A stretch of 9,579 bases of DNA, taken from DATEXQ01 sp035256745 (lineage in GTDB: Bacteria > Patescibacteriota > Microgenomatia > UBA8517). The notes under the pieces were generated by a model, which saw nothing but the letters and a program-made list of their open reading frames with translations, ran no database searches and was not told the DNA's origin. The translations under genes and the position numbers were made by a program. This document shows positions 6,562 to 9,579 of this stretch, piece by piece (position 1 is the stretch's first letter; each line of letters opens with the position of its first letter). Where the stretch lies: positions 1-9,579 of the forward strand of contig DATEXQ010000032.1 in assembly GCA_035256745.1 (NCBI GenBank), given 5' to 3'.

Positions 6562-6598
6562 ATTGACATAGTACCCATGAAAGGTAACAATTAATAGT
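6562..6598 (+). promoter_or_regulatory. Candidate upstream control region of the second HTH-GT2 fusion
   Basis: It contains ATTGACATA (6562-6570) with TTGACA at 6563-6568, then GT, ACCCA (6573-6577), GGTAACA (6583-6589) and AATAGT (6593-6598). All words appear in the same order upstream of the first fusion gene. The TTGACA to AATAGT distance is 24 bases; TAACAA (6585-6590) gives 16. The ATG at 6612 has no ribosome binding site. Confidence 0.4.
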
Positions 6599-6611
6599 GA
6601 AAATACTATTT

Positions 6612-9579
6612 ATGAAAAAACCTACTCAGAAAAACAATATTCTAGATAAAGCTAGATTAGGAAAGATAAGTATATCCGAAGCTGCAAGAAAGCTAAATGT
6701 ATCAAGAAAAACAATATATATATGGATAAAAAATAGAAAGAATAATAAAAAATCGTTTGAGAAATATATACTAAGAATAGTAGTAGCTTCTCCGAAATCA
6801 GGCCCCAAGAAAATATCAGAAGAACTAAAGAAACAAGGTTACAAACTAAGCACAAGAAGCGTTTGGTTAATACTAAAAAAATTAAATTTAAACACAATTG
6901 TTAATAGAGAAAATTATATTCAAAAATATCGAATTCCAAAGAAAGCTAAAAATAAAGATTTTCCTATACATTTGCGATTAAATGCTTCGGCAAGAAAGCA
7001 AATGATAGAAGAAGTATTAAATGGTAGAAAAGAAAAAGAAGTATTAAATGAATATAGAATATCAAGAAAGACTTATGCAAAGTGGAAAAAAAGATATATC
7101 AACGCTCAAAACGAAACTATAAATTTATTAGAAGCTTTAAAAGATCAACATCCGGAAGGTTCTAAACATCCAAGAGGAGTAAATGAGAAAATTGTTAAAA
7201 AGGTAATTGATGTAGTAATCTCAAATCCAGAATATTCTTCGCATAAAATAGCTTCAATCTTAGGATTTATCGGAAATCATGGAGTACAAAGAATCTTAGA
7301 AAGGAATAATCTTTCTTATTACGAGTTAAGGCAAGCGTATTCACAAAGAGAGAAAGCAAAACCGGAAGCTATTTATGCTAGAATATCAAACTTTGTAAAA
7401 GCAGTATGGCAGGAATTCATTCCAGGTTTAGCTCCAGCCCCACCGCCTGGGGTACAAATTAAGGGATTTAGATTTGTTAGTATGATTAGACCCTTCGTTA
7501 TTGCTTCATTTGTTACATCCTTTATCTCTTTAGGATTATTTTACTGGATACGAATGCTCATTTCCGCAGGTACAACTTCGAATCTCTTGGGTTTAGTATT
7601 TGCCTCCATAGCATTTCTGATGGGATCTCTCTTCTTTCTTTATTCATTTAAATATTATCTTACCTTGGCAATTGTATTATCTTTCTCCCAGCAAGAAGCA
7701 TCTCTAAGCATTAATGGTAATGGGAATGGAAAGAATGGTAAAAAGAAAGGATTAATCTCCTGGATCTTGGGAATGACAGGAGGGAATGGAAACGGTAATG
7801 GCAATGGTAAAAACCACACAGGTCCTGTAGGCCTTGAACCCAATTTGGAGCACGTAAGTTTAAAAAGATATCCTTATTTCTCCATTCAGATTCCTTTTTA
7901 CAATGAAAAGAATGTGGTAGAAAGGGCAATTGCAACTGCTACCAACTTTGACTACAAAGGGGATTATGAAGTTATTCTTTGTGATGATTCAACTGATGAA
8001 ACAACACAGATAATCAGGAATTATCAAAAAAGATATTTAGCAAAAAGGGAGGAATTAAAGGTAGTGGAGAACGAGGAAGAAGGATGGATTCTTACTTCTA
8101 TGGATGTTCATCCTGGAGTAACCCTAAAGCACCTCCACAGAACTTCAAGGTCCGGATTTAAGGGAGGAGCTTTAAGACTTGCACTTACCCTTTGTAATCC
8201 CAGGACTGAATTTGTAAGTATATTTGATGCTGACTTTGTACCATACCCCGACACACTGGAGTTATTCATGAAATACTTCAAAGTACAAAATAATATGTCA
8301 GAAGACTACAAGAAAACCAATGTTGCAGCTGTAGCCGGATATCAATGGCACGTTCTTAACAAATCAGAGAACTGGATCACCAGGGGAGTCAGAACTGAAT
8401 ATGCAGGAAGCTACGTTATAGAAAGGTCGGGAACCGAAATTTATGGCGGAATGAAACTGATCCATGGATCTGTTTATGCCATACGTAAGGATGCCTTGGA
8501 AGAAGTAGGTTGGGATACCTCAATTACCGAAGACTTTGAATTGACTCTCAAGCTTTACGATGCCGGCTATAAGGTTGTTTATACACCTTATATTCAAGCT
8601 CCGGCTGAATGCGTATCAACATTAAAGCGCCTTATCAGACAACGTATGAGGTGGGCAGAAGGTCATTCCCACAACATTCGCAAGATGTTCAAAAAGCTTA
8701 TGTTTAATCCTAAACTTACGGGAGTTGAAAAGCTAGAATTCTTGTATTTAAGCCCTTACTACTTACAAGCCTTCTTTTTCTTAATCGGAACATTCTCCTG
8801 GCTGTTATCCGAAACAGTCTTTCCTGCCAGGTTACCTTTCTGGACATCTCTTTGGGGCTGGAGTTTGGTTTTAACCAATCTCTTTGCCTTACCTCTCATG
8901 AATGCAGTGGGGTTATTCCTGGAAGAGAGTGAAGAGAGAGACTACCTTGGGTTAGCCTCATTCGTAGCTTTATCTTACCTTCTTGTCCCATTCCAAGCCT
9001 ATGCCGCCATCAAAGGCTTCTTGGAAAGCGAAGAGGGACCCTGGTTTAGAACCCCCAAGACAGGCAAGATTACCGATATCTTCACCCGGGGACAATTCTA
9101 CCGATTTATATCAGGAATATTGCCGGGCCGTTCTCAGGTTGCACCTGCGAACTTAATGGTTAATGGTCAAAAGTTAATGGCTAATTCTTTTAGCCATCAG
9201 CCATCAGCCATCAGCCATTATCTCGCTTTATCAACGGCCAACAACCGTTTTGAGAGCTTTAAGATTCGTCCCAGACAGCTTAAATGGGTAGGGAATTTAA
9301 TCTTGGTGCTATTTTTAAGTTCAACTTTGATTTTAACCTCACTTGCTCCCTTTATTCCCCAAAGGAAAGTCAGTGCTTCAACTTCGGGAAAGCTAGTAAC
9401 TGTGGAAAGTGTGATGGCGGGTGAAACCAAGCAGGAGGACGAACAAAAAGAAATAGATACCCCAGTTGCTGTTCATTTTGACAATCCAGGCGCTGAAACT
9501 TTAGAAATGATATTCCACAAAGAACCTAGAGTCAGAATAAAAATTGGCCAAAAAGAGATGGAAGTGACGACAACTGAAA
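6612..9579 (+). CDS. Second HTH-HTH / family-2 glycosyltransferase / exported domain chimera (3' end outside window)
   Basis: The frame runs from ATG 6612 to the window edge without a stop, giving 989 residues. Residues 1-105 form an HTH plus a transposase-like winged helix ('GPKKISEELKKQGY' 64-77, 'STRSVWLILKKLNL' 80-93). Residues 122-245 repeat the plan ('RISRKTYAKWKKRY' 149-162, 'GNHGVQRIL' 221-229). Hydrophobic helices lie at about 291-312 and 327-357, with an Asn-Gly linker at 368-400. The GT2 core shows IPFYNE 427-432, DD 458-459, DAD 539-541, TED 639-641, QRMRW 677-681 and WFRTPKTG 811-818. It matches the first fusion at about nine residues in ten. The linker at 841-869 is longer because of a heptamer repeat. 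A helix (893-912) and a signal-peptidase-like site (VSA 920-922) precede an exported Glu/Thr-rich tail unrelated to that of the first fusion. The likely role is a membrane synthase for an exported sugar polymer, with a different cargo. Whether it ends in a sorting signal cannot be seen. Confidence 0.85.
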   Translation, partial: MKKPTQKNNILDKARLGKISISEAARKLNVSRKTIYIWIKNRKNNKKSFEKYILRIVVASPKSGPKKISEELKKQGYKLSTRSVWLILKKLNLNTIVNRENYIQKYRIPKKAKNKDFPIHLRLNASARKQMIEEVLNGRKEKEVLNEYRISRKTYAKWKKRYINAQNETINLLEALKDQHPEGSKHPRGVNEKIVKKVIDVVISNPEYSSHKIASILGFIGNHGVQRILERNNLSYYELRQAYSQREKAKPEAIYARISNFVKAVWQEFIPGLAPAPPPGVQIKGFRFVSMIRPFVIASFVTSFISLGLFYWIRMLISAGTTSNLLGLVFASIAFLMGSLFFLYSFKYYLTLAIVLSFSQQEASLSINGNGNGKNGKKKGLISWILGMTGGNGNGNGNGKNHTGPVGLEPNLEHVSLKRYPYFSIQIPFYNEKNVVERAIATATNFDYKGDYEVILCDDSTDETTQIIRNYQKRYLAKREELKVVENEEEGWILTSMDVHPGVTLKHLHRTSRSGFKGGALRLALTLCNPRTEFVSIFDADFVPYPDTLELFMKYFKVQNNMSEDYKKTNVAAVAGYQWHVLNKSENWITRGVRTEYAGSYVIERSGTEIYGGMKLIHGSVYAIRKDALEEVGWDTSITEDFELTLKLYDAGYKVVYTPYIQAPAECVSTLKRLIRQRMRWAEGHSHNIRKMFKKLMFNPKLTGVEKLEFLYLSPYYLQAFFFLIGTFSWLLSETVFPARLPFWTSLWGWSLVLTNLFALPLMNAVGLFLEESEERDYLGLASFVALSYLLVPFQAYAAIKGFLESEEGPWFRTPKTGKITDIFTRGQFYRFISGILPGRSQVAPANLMVNGQKLMANSFSHQPSAISHYLALSTANNRFESFKIRPRQLKWVGNLILVLFLSSTLILTSLAPFIPQRKVSASTSGKLVTVESVMAGETKQEDEQKEIDTPVAVHFDNPGAETLEMIFHKEPRVRIKIGQKEMEVTTTE
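7584..9285 (+). repeat. Conserved GT2 core, copy 2 of the duplicated block
   Basis: This is the counterpart of 2592-4227. Relative to copy 1 it has 15 extra bases in the Asn-Gly linker (offset 4992 before the linker, 5007 after) and a longer C-terminal linker carrying heptamer repeats. The two blocks lie about 5 kb apart in direct orientation and could recombine, which would delete the exosortase and the HspR-like gene. Confidence 0.8.
9153..9220 (+). repeat. Heptamer repeat with inverted arms inside the coding sequence
   Basis: TTAATGG occurs at 9153-9159, 9160-9166 and 9174-9180. AGCCATC occurs three times in tandem (9192-9212) and then as AGCCATT (9213-9219). TAATGGCT (9175-9182) is the exact reverse complement of AGCCATTA (9213-9220), so the block can fold into a hairpin. 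It is in frame and encodes a polar linker (residues about 848-870) that is about 14 residues longer than in the first fusion. Confidence 0.8.

Larger units (their letters stand above)
5970..6611. other. 642-base AT-rich divergent intergenic region
   Basis: This region separates the HspR-like gene (-) from the second fusion gene (+). It holds the two promoter regions described separately, a perfect A/T-core palindrome GATATATATATC (6117-6128), a small hairpin ATATCTT/AAGATAT (6124-6130 with 6139-6145), a GTTAAC (6077-6082) and two GGTAACA words (6456-6462 and 6583-6589). I see no convincing coding frame, tRNA or structured RNA. The very low GC and length suggest regulatory DNA or a decayed gene. 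Confidence 0.5.

Noticed and set aside
6652..6897. Leu/Phe-rich antisense frames at 6626-6808 and 6652-6897
   Set aside because: They are the complement of the lysine-rich HTH region; the apparent hydrophobic protein is a by-product of A-rich coding DNA.
9192..9219. CRISPR array
   Set aside because: The units are 7 bases and contiguous with no spacers, and no cas gene is present.
9218..9430. Minus-strand frame opposite the second fusion's tail
   Set aside because: It lies fully inside the second fusion gene, whose frame is supported by its paralogue over most of this stretch.

Overview
The window looks like a chromosomal segment of an uncultured, AT-rich bacterium with a reduced-genome style. 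My best guess is the Patescibacteria/CPR, possibly Microgenomates. This is inference from several things: very AT-rich spacers, long multidomain glycosyltransferases with Asn-Gly linkers, a minimal exosortase, and a large GT-C-like membrane protein ending in an 'RGG' domain. Bacterial TTGACA-type promoter elements and one clear AGGAGG ribosome binding site argue against an archaeon. The standard genetic code is sufficient.

Layout. (1) 2-835 (+) is the C-terminal part of a polytopic membrane protein that starts before the window. (2) 891-1301 (-) is a MerR-type helix-turn-helix protein with a C-terminal membrane anchor. (3) 1302-1592 is an AT-rich divergent spacer with candidate promoters and operators. 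(4) 1593-5033 (+) is a 1146-residue chimera. It has two tandem transposase-like HTH/winged-helix modules, membrane helices, a processive family-2 glycosyltransferase (GT2), then a signal-peptide-like helix, an exported beta-rich domain and a C-terminal sorting signal (VPEN, hydrophobic helix, KKRR). (5) 5026-5592 (+), overlapping it by 8 bases, is an exosortase with the Cys/Arg/His residues in place. (6) 5664-5969 (-) is an HspR-like MerR protein. (7) 5970-6611 is a 642-base AT-rich gap. (8) 6612-9579 (+), open at the window end, is a second chimera of the same plan. Its GT2 core is nearly identical to that of gene 4, but its HTH part is diverged and its exported tail is different.

How it may work together (inference). 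The same cassette plan occurs twice: a MerR-family gene, a long AT-rich divergent spacer, then an HTH-HTH-GT2-cargo fusion. In the first cassette the fusion carries its own exosortase substrate, and the exosortase gene is translationally coupled to it. That suggests a self-contained surface module in which a membrane polysaccharide synthase, the protein to be anchored and the transpeptidase-like enzyme are made together. The DNA-binding modules on the cytoplasmic face could report synthase state to the promoter or tether the locus to the membrane. The combination of transposase-type DNA-binding repeats, a GT2 synthase and an exosortase target in one polypeptide is the most unusual thing here.
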